This document shows, in pieces, positions 9,593 through 19,459 of a stretch of 64,000 nt of DNA. Positions within the stretch are counted from its first letter, which is position 1, and each line of letters opens with the position of its first letter. This DNA comes from Heloderma charlesbogerti (lineage: Eukaryota > Chordata > Lepidosauria > Squamata > Helodermatidae), in assembly GCA_026122225.1 (NCBI GenBank), contig JANEZZ010003058.1:62001-126000 (forward strand), read 5' to 3'. The translations under genes were made by a program, and so were the position numbers. The notes beneath the pieces were generated by a model that did not search any database, had not been told where the DNA came from, and was given only the letters and a program-made list of their open reading frames with translations.

Positions 9593-11197
9593 ATGGGCGG
9601 GTCCCAATCTAAGTCTGCGAAGAAGTCCCACACGCCCTTGGAGTGTTGTTTGCGCAATTGGTCACGTTTTAAGCAGGATTATGGAACTAAGATGACAAAG
9701 GATCGTATTGTCTTTTTTTGCACCTGGGAATGGCCAATATTAGAACCCAAATGGCCACCCGAGGGGTCTTTTGACCCAGCCTTGGTATCTGATGTGCGAG
9801 CAACAGTAGCACAGAGGGGAAGTTGGGACCAGTTCCCTTATATTGATTCGTGGGCAACTTGTGTGCCCCTTGGTGGCAGGCCCGCTCCATGGGTTGTTGA
9901 ATGCATGTCCCTTGCCTTTCCCATGGTGGTCAAAAGGAAACCACCAAAAGAAGGACCACCTAGGGTCGTGGCCACGGCACCGGAGGACCTATTGCTTCCT
10001 CCTTCCTATGGGACAGCCGTCGCAGGGCGACCGCGCCCGTTGCAACCACCACCTTCTCCTGAGGGGCCCGCCCAGCAGTTAGATGCCCCCGAGAAGGACC
10101 CCTCTCACGAAATAGTACCAGAGCACCCCACCCCTCTAGTTGAATGCCAGGACACTCTCCAAGATCGTCTACATTCCCTAGAGGAAAGATTGGAGGTCCT
10201 ACAAAGAGAAGCAAAAGGGGGACCTAACTATAACCTGCGAAAGGACCCCCAACCGCCGGTGAAGTTCACCTTCCCCATCAGAGAAGTCCCCGACCCTACC
10301 GCCCAATATCCTCAAGGGATGATGTTTGTTTATGTCCCATTCACGACATCTGATTTGTATAATTGGAAACAATTTACCCCCTCCTTTGAAGAGGATCCCG
10401 GGCTACTCCTGTCTGTGATGGAGAATGTGAGGCTTACTCACAACCCCACATGGGACGATACACAAATGCTATTGAACACCTGTTTCCTCAGCCAAAAGCC
10501 AACCATCCTTGCGGGGGCACGAGCCAAGTATAGGGAGGAAAATCCCCAGGCAACTGAGGAGGAGACGGCAGAGGTTTTGCCCACAGGGCGACCCAATTGG
10601 GGGGTGGCCACAGTGGCACATAGATGCTTACATGCTGACTATTTTCGGTTCATTTTAGCAGGCATGAAACAAGCCGCGAGAAGGGCCCCCAATTTGCAAA
10701 AAGTCCTGACTCTAAAGCAAGACAAAAACGAACCTCCTGCCGTGTTCCTCCAAAGGCTGAGGGAAGCCTTCGCTAAATATACTGACATTGACTTGAATGA
10801 TCCAAATAATTTAAGGATCCTCACGACTTAGTTCGTGGGAAATAGCTGCCAGAACATCAGAAAGAAGTTGCAAAAAGTTGAAGGAGGGTTGGCAGCTGAC
10901 CTAGGAGTTTTAGTTGAGGTAGCTCAAAAGGTTTATGAGAGGCGAGAAGAGGAAGAAGGAAAAGAAAAAGACAAGAGGCAGGCCAAACTCCTTGCTGCGT
11001 TTCTTAGACCCGACAAAGAAGGAGCTAGAAAGGGGAGGAAAGGAGGAAGGAAGGGATCTCCCCTGGGGAAAGATCAATGTGCCTTCTGTAAGAAAATGGG
11101 GCACTGGAAGCGTGATTGTGAGGCTTTGAAGCAGAAAGAGAGAGGGGAAAATACGGGAGGAGCAGAGAGAGTTCTGTATGAACAAGAAAGAGATTAG
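9593..11197 (+). pseudogene. gag: ERV gag (matrix, capsid, nucleocapsid), with an in-frame stop
   Basis: The probable start is the ATG at 9593, because the following residues MGGSQSKS form an N-myristoylation signal. An upstream in-frame ATG at 9569 adds eight residues. A PPxY late-domain motif (PPSY) is at 9998-10009. A proline-rich and charged linker precedes the capsid, whose major-homology-like segment (VFLQRLREAFAKY) ends near 10790. TAG at 10829-10831 breaks the capsid's C-terminal part. The same frame then continues through a lysine-rich stretch to a single CCHC zinc knuckle (11078-11119) and ends in TAG at 11195-11197. Gag would form the particle shell, but this copy is not expected to make a full product. 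Confidence 0.9.
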
Positions 11198-11230
11198 GAC
11201 AGACCGGGGCCCGGCCCCCTCTTAGCCGTC
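11195..11230 (+). promoter_or_regulatory. gag-pol junction UAG with GC-rich downstream sequence
   Basis: Gag ends in UAG followed by a strongly GC-rich, partly self-complementary stretch (GGGGCCCGGCCCC at 11206-11218). Gammaretroviruses make Gag-Pol by suppressing a UAG in front of an RNA pseudoknot, so the layout is consistent with readthrough. Just downstream the frame is lost by a small indel, so readthrough would now fail. Confidence 0.5.
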
Positions 11231-11232
11231 TC

Positions 11233-11781
11233 TGAGGCAAGACGGGACCCCATGTCAAAATAAAGGTTGGGGGCCGCTCCTACAAAGCCCTTGTGGACAC
11301 AGGGGCCGCCCTGTCCATCCTTCCCCTCAGTGAGCCCCCAACGGGAGGTGGCGGGTTCACCACCATAATGGGGGTCGAGGGAAGGGCAACCCAAGTGCCC
11401 CTCTCCCGTCCCCTGTTCACCAAGGTTGGGAAAACACACCTAGAACATGCATTTGTCTGTACCCCCTCCTGTCCAGTGGCATTGCTAGGAAGGGACTTAT
11501 TGACTAAACTCCAAATTGAGATTGCTTTTACTCCTGACGGAAGGATGGAGATACGGCTCCCTAAACAGCAGAGTAGTAACTACCAAATGGCCCTTTTGAA
11601 GGTTGCAGAAGAATCCACCCCAGAGGCCACCGAGGACTGGAGCCTAATAGAAAACAGAGTCAACCCTCTAGCTTGGGCCGGGATTGGAGGGGCCTCTCGT
11701 GCCAAGTCGGCAGCACCATACAAAATTCCCCTCAAGGAGGGAGCAGGGCCTGTTCATGTATCCCCTCCCCTCAAGGAGTGA
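11233..11781 (+). pseudogene. pol: ERV protease region of pol
   Basis: The aspartic protease motif LVDTGAALS is seen around DTG at 11296-11304. The open frame here is shifted relative to gag, so an indel lies between about 11233 and 11275. The protease flap and a later GRDLL segment (around 11490) are present. The frame ends in TGA at 11779-11781, inside the second unit of a 39-bp tandem duplication that the gene itself lacks elsewhere. The product would cleave Gag-Pol. As it stands this region is a broken gene. Confidence 0.85.
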
Positions 11782-11805
11782 GCAAGGCCTGTTCAGTATC
11801 CCCTT
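11728..11805. repeat. 39-bp imperfect tandem duplication in pol
   Basis: Two copies of a unit beginning CCCCTCAAGGAG and ending TATCCCCT lie side by side (about 11728-11766 and 11767-11804). The second has one base deleted and one substitution that makes TGA. It sits at the protease/RT linker. Confidence 0.75.
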
Positions 11806-12420
11806 TCCCGTCAAGGAAAGGAGAGCCTACAACCAGTAATAACAAAGCTCCGAGAAGAAGGCCAGCTCATTGAGATAATGTCCCCTTATAACACGCCTAT
11901 CCTGGCTGTGTCAAAGGGGGGGGGAAGGGCTTTCGCTTAGTGCAAGACCTCTGGCTCATTAATCAGCAAATTGAGGCCCCCCATCCTGTGGTCCCCAACC
12001 CACACACCCTCCTTGTAGGAATTCCGGAAGAGCACGCCTGGTTCACTGTCATAGACCTAAAAGACGCCTTTTTCAGCATCCCCCTCCACCCTGATTCAAG
12101 GCCTTTGTTCACCTTTGAATGGGAGAGCCCAGAGGGGGGGTCAAAAGTTCAATTAACATGGACAGTAATCCCTCAGGGGCTGAATCTCTCACCGGTAGTC
12201 TTTGGCCAGCAGCTCCAAAAGGATCTCGAACCCTGGGTCCAGCAGCACTCAGAGGTGCATCTCCTCCAGTACTGTGACAACCTCCTGATTTCAGCCAAGG
12301 CCAAGAATGCGTGCCTGAGTGGGATGGTTTCCCTCCTCAACCATCTAGCGGGGGGGTGGGTTATAAAGTGTCAAAAGAAAAAGTACAGTTGGCCCAACCA
12401 ACTGTAAAATTCCTAGGCTA
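11806..12420 (+). pseudogene. pol: ERV reverse transcriptase region with altered active site
   Basis: From the codons near 11928 to about 12340 the frame encodes RT fingers and palm. The first catalytic Asp is in VIDLKDAFF, followed by IPQGL, and then Tyr-Cys-Asp-Asn at 12270-12281 where the family has Tyr-X-Asp-Asp. One base change (GAC to AAC) would account for the loss of the second aspartate. G-runs at about 11915-11923 and 12350-12356 coincide with frame changes. RT copies the RNA genome, and this copy should be inactive. Confidence 0.88.
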
Positions 12421-14739
12421 CCACTTAACTAAAGGGACTCGGAGCCTAGGGCAAGAAAGAGTCGAAGTCATCCGTGACACTCCTGTCCCTAAGTCCCCCC
12501 GCGAATTGAGGGCCTACCTGGGGCTGACCGGATTCTGCCGACTATGGATAGCAAACTATGGGGAGACAGCGCGGCCGCTGTATGAGGCGCTGCAGAAAGA
12601 TAGACTGGATAAATGGAAATGGACTAAGGAAATGAATAAGTCTTTCCTCAGTCTTAAAGCTGCTCTTGTGTCACCACCCGCACTGGCCATACCAAATCCC
12701 AGCCGGCCATTTAGACTTTATGTGCATGAAAATAAGGGCATAGCTTCGGGAGTGCTTTGCCAGCGAAAAGGGCCCTCTTGGAGACCAGTGGGATATTATT
12801 CCAAAGTCCTAGATGTCGTAGCACGAGGATGGCCAAGTTGCCTGAGAGCAGTGGCGGCAATAGCTCTGATCTGTACCGAGGCCGAGAAAATGACAATGGG
12901 AGGACCCATTGAAGTTTGGGTGCCGCATGGGGTGCCACAAATTTTGGGATCAGGAGGAGGAAGCAAATTTCTCAACCCGGCCCAGCATTCCCGATATGAA
13001 ATAGGTTTACTAACAAACGAAAACCTCACTTTTAAGGCTTGCTCTAGCTTTAATATCGCCACACTACTGCCAACATTACTGGGCACAAACGGATCGGGAC
13101 TCCCAGATCATGACTGCCTTGAAGTATTAGACCTAGACACCAAAGGCCGACCGGACCTTGAGGATGAACCAATAGAGGGAGCCAGAGACCTGTTTGTAGA
13201 TGGGTCTAGCTATATGCTGGATGGAAGGCACTACACAGGAGCGGCCGTTGTTACTCTAGACGAGAATGTGCACGAGGAAAGGTTGCCTCCTCATTTCTCC
13301 GCCCAATCCGCTGAACTGGTAGCCCTGACAAGAGCCCTGCAAGCCAGCAAGGGAAAGCGAGTAAATATCTATACTGATAGCAAAAATGCCTTCGCTGTTG
13401 TGCATGCTCATGGGCAACTGTGGAAAGAGAGGGGATTCCTTACAGCAAACGGATCTCCAGTGGCTAATGGCGGCCTAATAGTGGATCTTCTGGATGCCCT
13501 CCAGCTACCCTCACAAGTGGCTGTTGTCCACGTCCGAGCCCATGGGAAAGAAAAAGAGGAAAAATGGAGACAGGGAAACCAGAAGGCAGATGAGGCCGCA
13601 AAAAGAGCAGCCAGAGAGGGAATCCAAGGAACATTCCTCATTCTACCCAAAAGAAAAGAGCACCCCACATACTCCCCTGCTGAGTTACAGATGGCACAAG
13701 AACACGGAATAAGTCCCTACGACGACGGATGGATCCAGATGACAGATGGAAGACTGCTTCTTCCACAGACCCTGCAGAGGGTTGTCCTAGAACAAGTTCA
13801 CCATTCTCTTGGACACCCTGGAGTATCAGCCATGATTGACTATTGCAAGAGGCTGTTTGTCTCCCCTGGCATAACTGTATGCGCCCACCGACTGGCCGCA
13901 ACCTGTGAAGTCTGCCAGAAAACCAACCCTCCCAGGGCACCCCCTCCTCCAAAAGGAGGGCGACCATGGGCCTACTATCCTTTCCAGAGGGTGCCGATTG
14001 ATTTTGCTGAAATGCCACCATGTAGGGGTTACAGGTATTTGCTTGTAATAGTGTGTCAAATGACAGGGTGGGTAGAGGCGTTTCCATGTAGGAACTGCCA
14101 AGCTAAAACTGTTGTTGCTAAATTGTTACAGGAGGTGGTGCCCCGGTTCTCCCTGCCCAAAGTTATAGAGTCCGATCAGGGCTCACACTTCACCTCAGTT
14201 ATTACACAGGGACTGGCACAGGCTCTGGGAGTAGAGTGGCATTTACATTGCCCCTGGAGGCCCCAGGCAAGTGGACAAGTTGAAAGAATCAATCGGAGCC
14301 TCAAGGAGACTTTAACCAAACTCCACTTGGGTTGAGGCTCTGCCAATAGCTTTAACGAAGCTTCGAAGGATGCCAAGGAAGGACATAAAATTGTCCCCCT
14401 TCGAACTGATGTTTGGGTTCCTGCCTCGGGTACACTGCGGAAGGAGGGAGGAAGTCAAGTGGGAGATGGGTGATCAGATGCTAAGGGATCAGTTGACTTC
14501 TCTGCAGTCTGTTCTTTCACAGCTACGAGCTTATTCTGTTCCGTTCCAGAGATTGCCGTTAGATGCACCTATCCATCTTCCAGACGGGAGACCAGGTGTT
14601 GCTGAAAAAGTGGAATAAAGAAGCTTTAAAGGAAGGGTGGGAGGTGCCTTATTTGGTGGGACCAACCAGCCACTCGTGTGTAAAGCTTGTGGGTTCTAGC
14701 AAATGGACACATTGCAGCCGGATAAAGCCATTTAGGTGA
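12357..14739 (+). pseudogene. pol: ERV pol: RT thumb/connection, RNase H and integrase
   Basis: A long open frame runs to TGA at 14333-14335. It covers the RT thumb, then RNase H with its four acidic residues in place (Asp at 13199 in VDGSS, Glu in SAELVAL, Asp in YTDSKNA, Asp in QKADEAA). Next comes integrase with a His-His-Cys-Cys zinc site (HHSLGHPG...CEVCQK) and the catalytic triad Asp 14000, Asp 14174 and Glu 14282, with 35 residues between the last two. A frame change near 14325 and another near 14600 separate the C-terminal integrase segment, which ends at TGA 14737-14739. RNase H and the integrase core look intact, but they are not joined to a working gene. Confidence 0.92.
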
Positions 14740-14926
14740 CCCTTGCTTCCTTCTGTCACCTGGAAAGAACAGAAGGACACGGGCAACGGTCCTTTGCTCC
14801 CTGGCACCCCTCCGGAAGCTGCCAGGGACACAGGCGAAGAAGCCATCCAGGAGCCACAATCATCTGTAATATACAAGTCACAACATCTGGGAAAAGCTCG
14901 GGTTCGAATTACAAAAAACTTGTAAT

Positions 14927-16671
14927 ATGAAGCAAGTATTGTGGGTGGTGTTGGTAATGTTAGTCAAAGAAATATTAACATGGATGGTGATGCCTCAAGG
15001 ACTTGGACTTGACAGCTTTAAGATAAAACCCCGAAATGTCACACCTACACCCCTCAAACCACTTCTGGTACACATCCCCGAGAAAGAGAGGCGTCCCTGG
15101 AGAACCAGGTTAGGAATCCCAATAACAGAGGAAACTGATAATGTGTGGTTAGAGTGGATAAAGTATACAGCCAAGTCCTTAAATAAGTCTGACTGTTTTG
15201 TTTGTGCCACAGGAAGATCAGTAGCAAAGGTGCTGCCTTTTCCTCTGGGGTGGGACACTCCTTCCCTCCTTAGCTGCGTGATCCGTTTGTTCCAACACCC
15301 TGATGCATGGGGAGAGGAGGAATGCCAAACCCTCAATAAATTATAAAGGTAAAGGTGTCCCCAACCAGTCGTGTCCGACTCTAGGGTGCGGTGCTCATCC
15401 CCGTTTCTAAGCCGAAGAGCCAGCGCTGTCCGAAGACGCTTCCGTGGTCATGTGGCCGGCATGACTGAACACCGAGGTGCACGGAACGCTGTTACCTTTC
15501 CCGCTGAGGCGGTACCTATTTATCTACTTGCAATTTCTTGCTTTCGAACTGCTAGGTTGGCAGAAGCTGGGACTGAAGACGGGAGCTCACTCCGTCACGC
15601 GGCACTCGGGTCTCAAACTGCTGACCTGCCGACCTTCCAGTCTGCAGTTCAGCGTCTTAACCACTAAGCCACCGCAGCCCCATAAATAAATTATACCCCC
15701 CGCTCAAATTAAAGGATCGCGTCAGACCTTCCACAGTCTTCTTGCAAAGAAGAAACCATACCAGATGCATACACCGAAACCTTGCAGACACAGAGGGGCG
15801 TATAGGGAACCTGACGAGTAAAATAAGATGTGTTAATTCCACCCGCTTTAGGAATAATTCCCTTTCAGTCCCACGGGCTGATCTCTGGTGGTATTGTGGT
15901 GGTCTAGAGTTGTAGGAGGTATTGCCCTCCAATTGGTCCGGAGCTTGTGGGTTAGTTCAGTTGGCAGTCCCCTTTTCAATTGCATATCATCCAGCAGAGA
16001 AGACTAGCCAACCCCGGCAGAAACGATCAGTAACCCCTTTTGATGATCAAATATACATTGACTCCATAGGAGTACCAAGGGGAGTGCCAGATGAGTTTGA
16101 AGGAAGAAATCAAATTGCTGCAGGATTTGAATCTACCCTGTTTTGGTGGGTGACCATTATCAAAAATGTAGATTGGATCAATGACGTTTATTATAATCAA
16201 CAGAGATTTATAAACTATACCCGAGATGCTGTAAAAGGATTGGCTGAGCAGCTAGATGCCACCAGCCAAATGGCTTGGGAAAATCGGCGTGTTCTTGATA
16301 TGATGTTAGCAGAAAAAGGGGGGGTTTGTGTCATGCTAGGTGGACGGTGTTGCACCTTCATCCCTAACAACACTGCCCCAGGTGGCACGGTAACAAGGGC
16401 TTTGCAGGGCCTCAACGCCTTGTCTGAAGAATTAGCCGAGAATTCAGGGATTAACAACCCCGTGACCGCCTGGTTAGAAAAGTGGTTTGGAAAATGGAAA
16501 CACCTAGCAGCCTCAATCCTTATCTCGCTTGTAATGGTAGTAGGAGTTCTGCTATTATTTGGTTGTTTCATTATCCCCTGTGTTAGAGGCTTATCCCAGC
16601 GATTGATAGAAACCGCTCTGTCAAAACAGATGCTCTTGCTTTATTGTACCAATAAAGAGGCTCCGTTTTAA
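14927..16671 (+). pseudogene. env: ERV env, surface part interrupted by a SINE, transmembrane part open
   Basis: The ORF starts at 14927 with a hydrophobic leader. The surface part contains a CXXC motif (CFVC, 15194-15205), then is cut by a 339-bp SINE (15346-15684). After the SINE a frame is open from 15922 to TAA at 16669-16671. It holds a furin site RQKR (16015-16026), a hydrophobic N-terminal fusion-type stretch, an immunosuppressive-type region followed by CX6CC (16327-16353), and a membrane anchor (about residues 197-217 of this frame) with a short tail. CXXC plus CX6CC is the gamma-type covalently linked Env. The transmembrane part resembles the envelope genes called percomORF/EnvV in fish and amniotes (from memory). 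Entry function is lost through the interruption. Confidence 0.88.
15346..15684 (-). mobile_element. Sauria-type SINE inserted in ERV env
   Basis: Read on the minus strand it starts GGGGCTGCGGTGGCTTAGTG, a tRNA-like A box. It continues with the Sauria body words CCAACCTAGCAGTTCGAAAG and GCCGGCCACATGACC. It ends AGTCGGACACGACTGG and an ACCTTTACCTTT tail. It is flanked by a perfect 11-bp duplication AATAAATTATA at 15335-15345 and 15685-15695. The 3' end resembles the BovB tail, as expected of a SINE mobilised by BovB. It landed after the ERV and breaks the surface part of env. Confidence 0.95.
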
Positions 16672-16697
16672 ACGCTTTAAGACGTGAGTAAAGACTT

Positions 16698-16709
16698 AAA
16701 GGAGGGAAT
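16698..16709 (+). other. ERV polypurine tract
   Basis: AAAGGAGGGAAT directly precedes the TG start of the 3' LTR, the usual plus-strand priming site. Confidence 0.85.
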
Positions 16710-16834
16710 TGTTAGAAAAAAAGAGACTCCATAACCGTTGGCGCCTCAGTTACGTAGGAGCCCGAGTGGCGGGAAAAATGTGGGCGGAGCCAAAAGGAGA
16801 ACCATAATGACGCGCTCATGACTAATGGCTTGGT
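16710..16834 (+). repeat. ERV 3' LTR, truncated after 125 bp
   Basis: It aligns without gaps to 8809-8933 with five transitions by eye. It stops at the word CTTGGT, which in the 5' LTR begins the U3 tandem duplication. The remaining U3, R and U5 are absent. Confidence 0.92.
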
Positions 16835-17686
16835 CTGCTTTTGTGCCTTTAACAAAACTGCTTTTGTGCCTTTAACAACAGCTAGACATGAAAACAAAAA
16901 TCCATAGGTGAAGCTTTCCCTGGCATGGAGATCAGATGAAGTTTTCCTCAAATATGTCTACAAAGCTTCACTTGTCAAAGGGCTGTGAGTCAAGCTGCTG
17001 GTTGGAGCACAGCCAGTAATAAAACTAGACCACCTCTATTCCTGACCAACTATTCAGGACTAGATAAAGTGCCAGTATTGGGCAACAAATTAATGAATTT
17101 GTAATGTGAAAAATGAGCAAGATGAACCCATGACGATGTTATGTGTTTTTCTTTTGGCTGAACAAATCACTGACAGTGGTAGACTACCTGAAGTGAAAAC
17201 TGTGTCTGAAAGTTGGCATTGATTTATCTCTTTGTCAGTTAGGGTCCTGATTTGCAAAACACTTTGCTACAGTCACTTGCAGGCTCCTAGTTGGAGAACA
17301 AAATGTGCAACTAGGTGCTGAACACACCATTCCCATCTCGTGTTTCAGTGTCTGGGGCTGCACAAACAGTGCTTTTTTAAATGCTAAAGTCCTAGTTTCA
17401 GGCCCCCTATTCCCCACCAAAAAGCTGATCAGTGGGCTTTTAGGTTTTAAAAACAGGCTCCACATACTTGGCTCCAGCTAGTCTGCGTGGTCCCCATTGC
17501 TTTGGGGTGGCAATGTTCATTTCCATCTATCAGGGGCAAGCAAATGCTTGCCAAATTTGTTTAAATATGTTCAAATACTTGTAGCTCAGAAATTACTTGT
17601 GTTTCTATCACAAACATAAATATGTAGTTCTCCAGTTTTAAATTAACCAAAAGTTAAAGCCATAAACACCCCTTTAGTACATTATT
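16835..17686. other. intron downstream of the ERV
   Basis: It opens with two near-identical copies of CTGCTTTTGTGCCTTTAACAA (16835-16880). The rest is intronic with no gene or named repeat. A weakly similar word, GCTGTGCCTTTGACAGCAG, lies at 18671-18690, so part of this may be an unrecognised repeat. Confidence 0.45.
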
Positions 17687-17700
17687 AGACTGTAAATATG

Positions 17701-17964
17701 GGAATGATATTAAAGGCAAAACTGAAGTACTTTGGCCACATCATGAGAAGACTGGATACCTTGGAGAAGATGCTGATGCTAGGGGAAGTGGAAGGCAGAA
17801 GGAAGAGGGGCCGACCAAGGGCAAGGTGGATGGATGATATTCTGGAGGTGACGGACTCGACCTTGGGGGAGCTAGGGGTGGCAACGGCCGACAGGAAGCT
17901 CTGGCGTGGGTTGGTCCATGAAGTCACGAAGAGTCGGAAGCGACTGACCGAATAAACAACAACA
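17701..17964 (+). mobile_element. RTE-BovB 3' fragment, tail type 1, with target duplication
   Basis: A 264-bp, 5'-truncated copy encoding the BovB C-terminus (KYFGHIMRR, WMDDILEVTD) and ending GGAAGCGACTGACCGAATAAACAACAACA. It is flanked by a perfect 14-bp duplication AGACTGTAAATATG at 17687-17700 and 17965-17978. Confidence 0.95.
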
Positions 17965-17978
17965 AGACTGTAAATATG

Positions 17979-18398
17979 TTTATAATCTCTATGCCTATAA
18001 TCCTGCATGGCCTTTAGTTATGGGAGAAGAAACTGTTCATGTAACAAAATAATCCTGGAATAACTTCACGGTTCTAATCCAAGAGAGAAGAGGGAACTTC
18101 TGTATCAGGTCACTTTCCCCTTGCAGTCAGAAGTCAGGCCCTAGAAATATTTTAGCTGATCTGGTGATATGTGAACTCAACTGCCTATGCAAGGTTGTGG
18201 TGGATTCCCATCTGGAGAATGAGTGACTGAACCTATATGTTTAGGGATGGGGGAGGAGGGGGGAGGTTCTCCTTAGTGTATTAAGGTGAATCAAGAAATT
18301 TAGACAAAAGCACAGGATACAAGTTGACTAAATAAATAAAGAAATAGGCAATAGATGCAGTCACACTTAAAAATAAATGTAATTGTATCACATCCTAC
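17979..18398. other. intron next to TEX56-like exon
   Basis: Non-coding sequence between the BovB fragment and the donor site of the minus-strand exon at 18399. Nothing else is recognised. Confidence 0.5.
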
Positions 18399-18579
18399 CT
18401 TGCAACTACAGTTGCCAGAGGAGCATCCTTTCTATACACACCGAAGGCATTATGTTCATTGGCAATCTTGTTGGAAAAAAATCTTTTTGGCAGGGGCATG
18501 TGGTCTGGCTGCGGTGTACAATAAACCTCCTGTGGTAGCTCATTCATTGGAAACTTGTCAAAGTAGGAGAACTTATAAC
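18399..18579 (-). CDS. TEX56: TEX56/C6orf201-like gene, middle exon
   Basis: On the minus strand a pyrimidine-rich acceptor CTTCTTTTCAG precedes the exon, and the donor is AAG|GTAGGA. The 181-nt exon has 2 + 59 codons + 2 bases. The peptide runs from YKFSYFDKFPMNELPQEVYC through PDHMPLPKRFFSNKI to DAPLATVVA, with a natural composition and no stop. The leading GT completes a Cys codon with the T left from the exon at 36059, and the trailing AG is completed by A of the exon at 5319. Both junctions are therefore in phase. Function is unknown; the family is described as testis-expressed. A plus-strand open frame at 18355-18762 is an antisense shadow of this exon. Confidence 0.78.
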
Positions 18580-19447
18580 CTGAAAAGAAGGGGGGAAATA
18601 GGAATTGTCTACGATTTTAAGTACAGTGGTGGTAGGTTTAGGTTTGCCATGTCTTTTTACTGGCCCTGCTGCTGTGCCTTTGACAGCAGCCCAGCCCAGA
18701 GAAATTTAGCAGGTGATGCGTTCCCCACCACATCTCCATGCCAAGAAATCTTCACTTGCTAAATCGGTGTTTGACAGGCTGCTGTTAAAAGTTTCTTCTA
18801 AAGTGGCAACCCTAGTGGTGCTGATGTGACGCATACAATTCATAACTGACTTACAGCATCTAGTCTCAAAGCTGGTACAAAAATATAGGGGGTTAGATTA
18901 GCCTAGTTCTCAGACACTGGGATTATCTTCTATGTTGTGGATCTAACTGCCTATATATTCCCTCCCTTGCCTTGTATACTACTTCACAGGGCCAGCATCA
19001 AGCGTGGCATGGTTGGGCACCTGCCAAGATCCCACACTTGACAAGATCCCCTAGAATTGCCCCTCCTCTTCACTCTTGCACCCTACTTGTTCTGCCCAGA
19101 AAACGGTGGTAATGAGAAAGAGGAAGAGGAGCAATAGCAGCTGATGTGAAGGTAGACACTGAGGAATGGGGTTCATTGAGCGTGTCTTGCCCAAGTCCCT
19201 CAAAAACCTGGAGCCACCACTGCTACTTCATTTTCCCATGGCCTCACTTTCCACCCAATTGATTTTTTGTCATTCAGTGCATGATTGTGGAATGAAGATA
19301 GCGGCCTCATGGGTAGCAGCTTTCTAAAGAGCTCTGGTTTTGGCTCTTTCAGGTTTTAATCAGTTTTATATCTGTTTTAATTTGTTTTAAGCTCTGCCAA
19401 ACTGGGCTTCTCTGAACAGTAACAAAGCTATATTATCATACATCATT
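18580..19447. other. intron of the TEX56-like gene
   Basis: This is the start of the 17.5-kb intron between exons 36059 and 18579. I see no exon or clear mobile element before the BovB at 19460. Confidence 0.5.
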
Positions 19448-19459
19448 ACTAGCTTCTGT

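Larger units (their letters stand above)
8809..16834 (+). mobile_element. endogenous gammaretrovirus-like provirus, 8 kb, degraded
   Basis: The order is 5' LTR, His-tRNA-type primer site, gag, pro-pol, env, polypurine tract and a truncated 3' LTR. All coding genes carry stops or frame changes, so it is a non-functional relic. Gag has an N-terminal MGG and one CCHC knuckle. Pol has protease, RT, RNase H and integrase in the gammaretroviral order. Gag and pol are separated by UAG. The element lies antisense to the TEX56-like gene inside an intron. A Sauria SINE sits in env. The shared 125 bp of the two LTRs differ at five positions by eye (about 4 percent), pointing to an old but not ancient insertion. 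No flanking duplication can be tested because the 3' LTR is cut short. Confidence 0.95.

Noticed and set aside
8809..16834. Complete, possibly active provirus
   Set aside because: An in-frame stop in gag, frame changes in pol, an altered RT motif, a SINE in env and a truncated 3' LTR rule this out.
18355..18762. Plus-strand open frame of 135 codons
   Set aside because: It overlaps the minus-strand TEX56-like exon at 18399-18579 and is explained by it.
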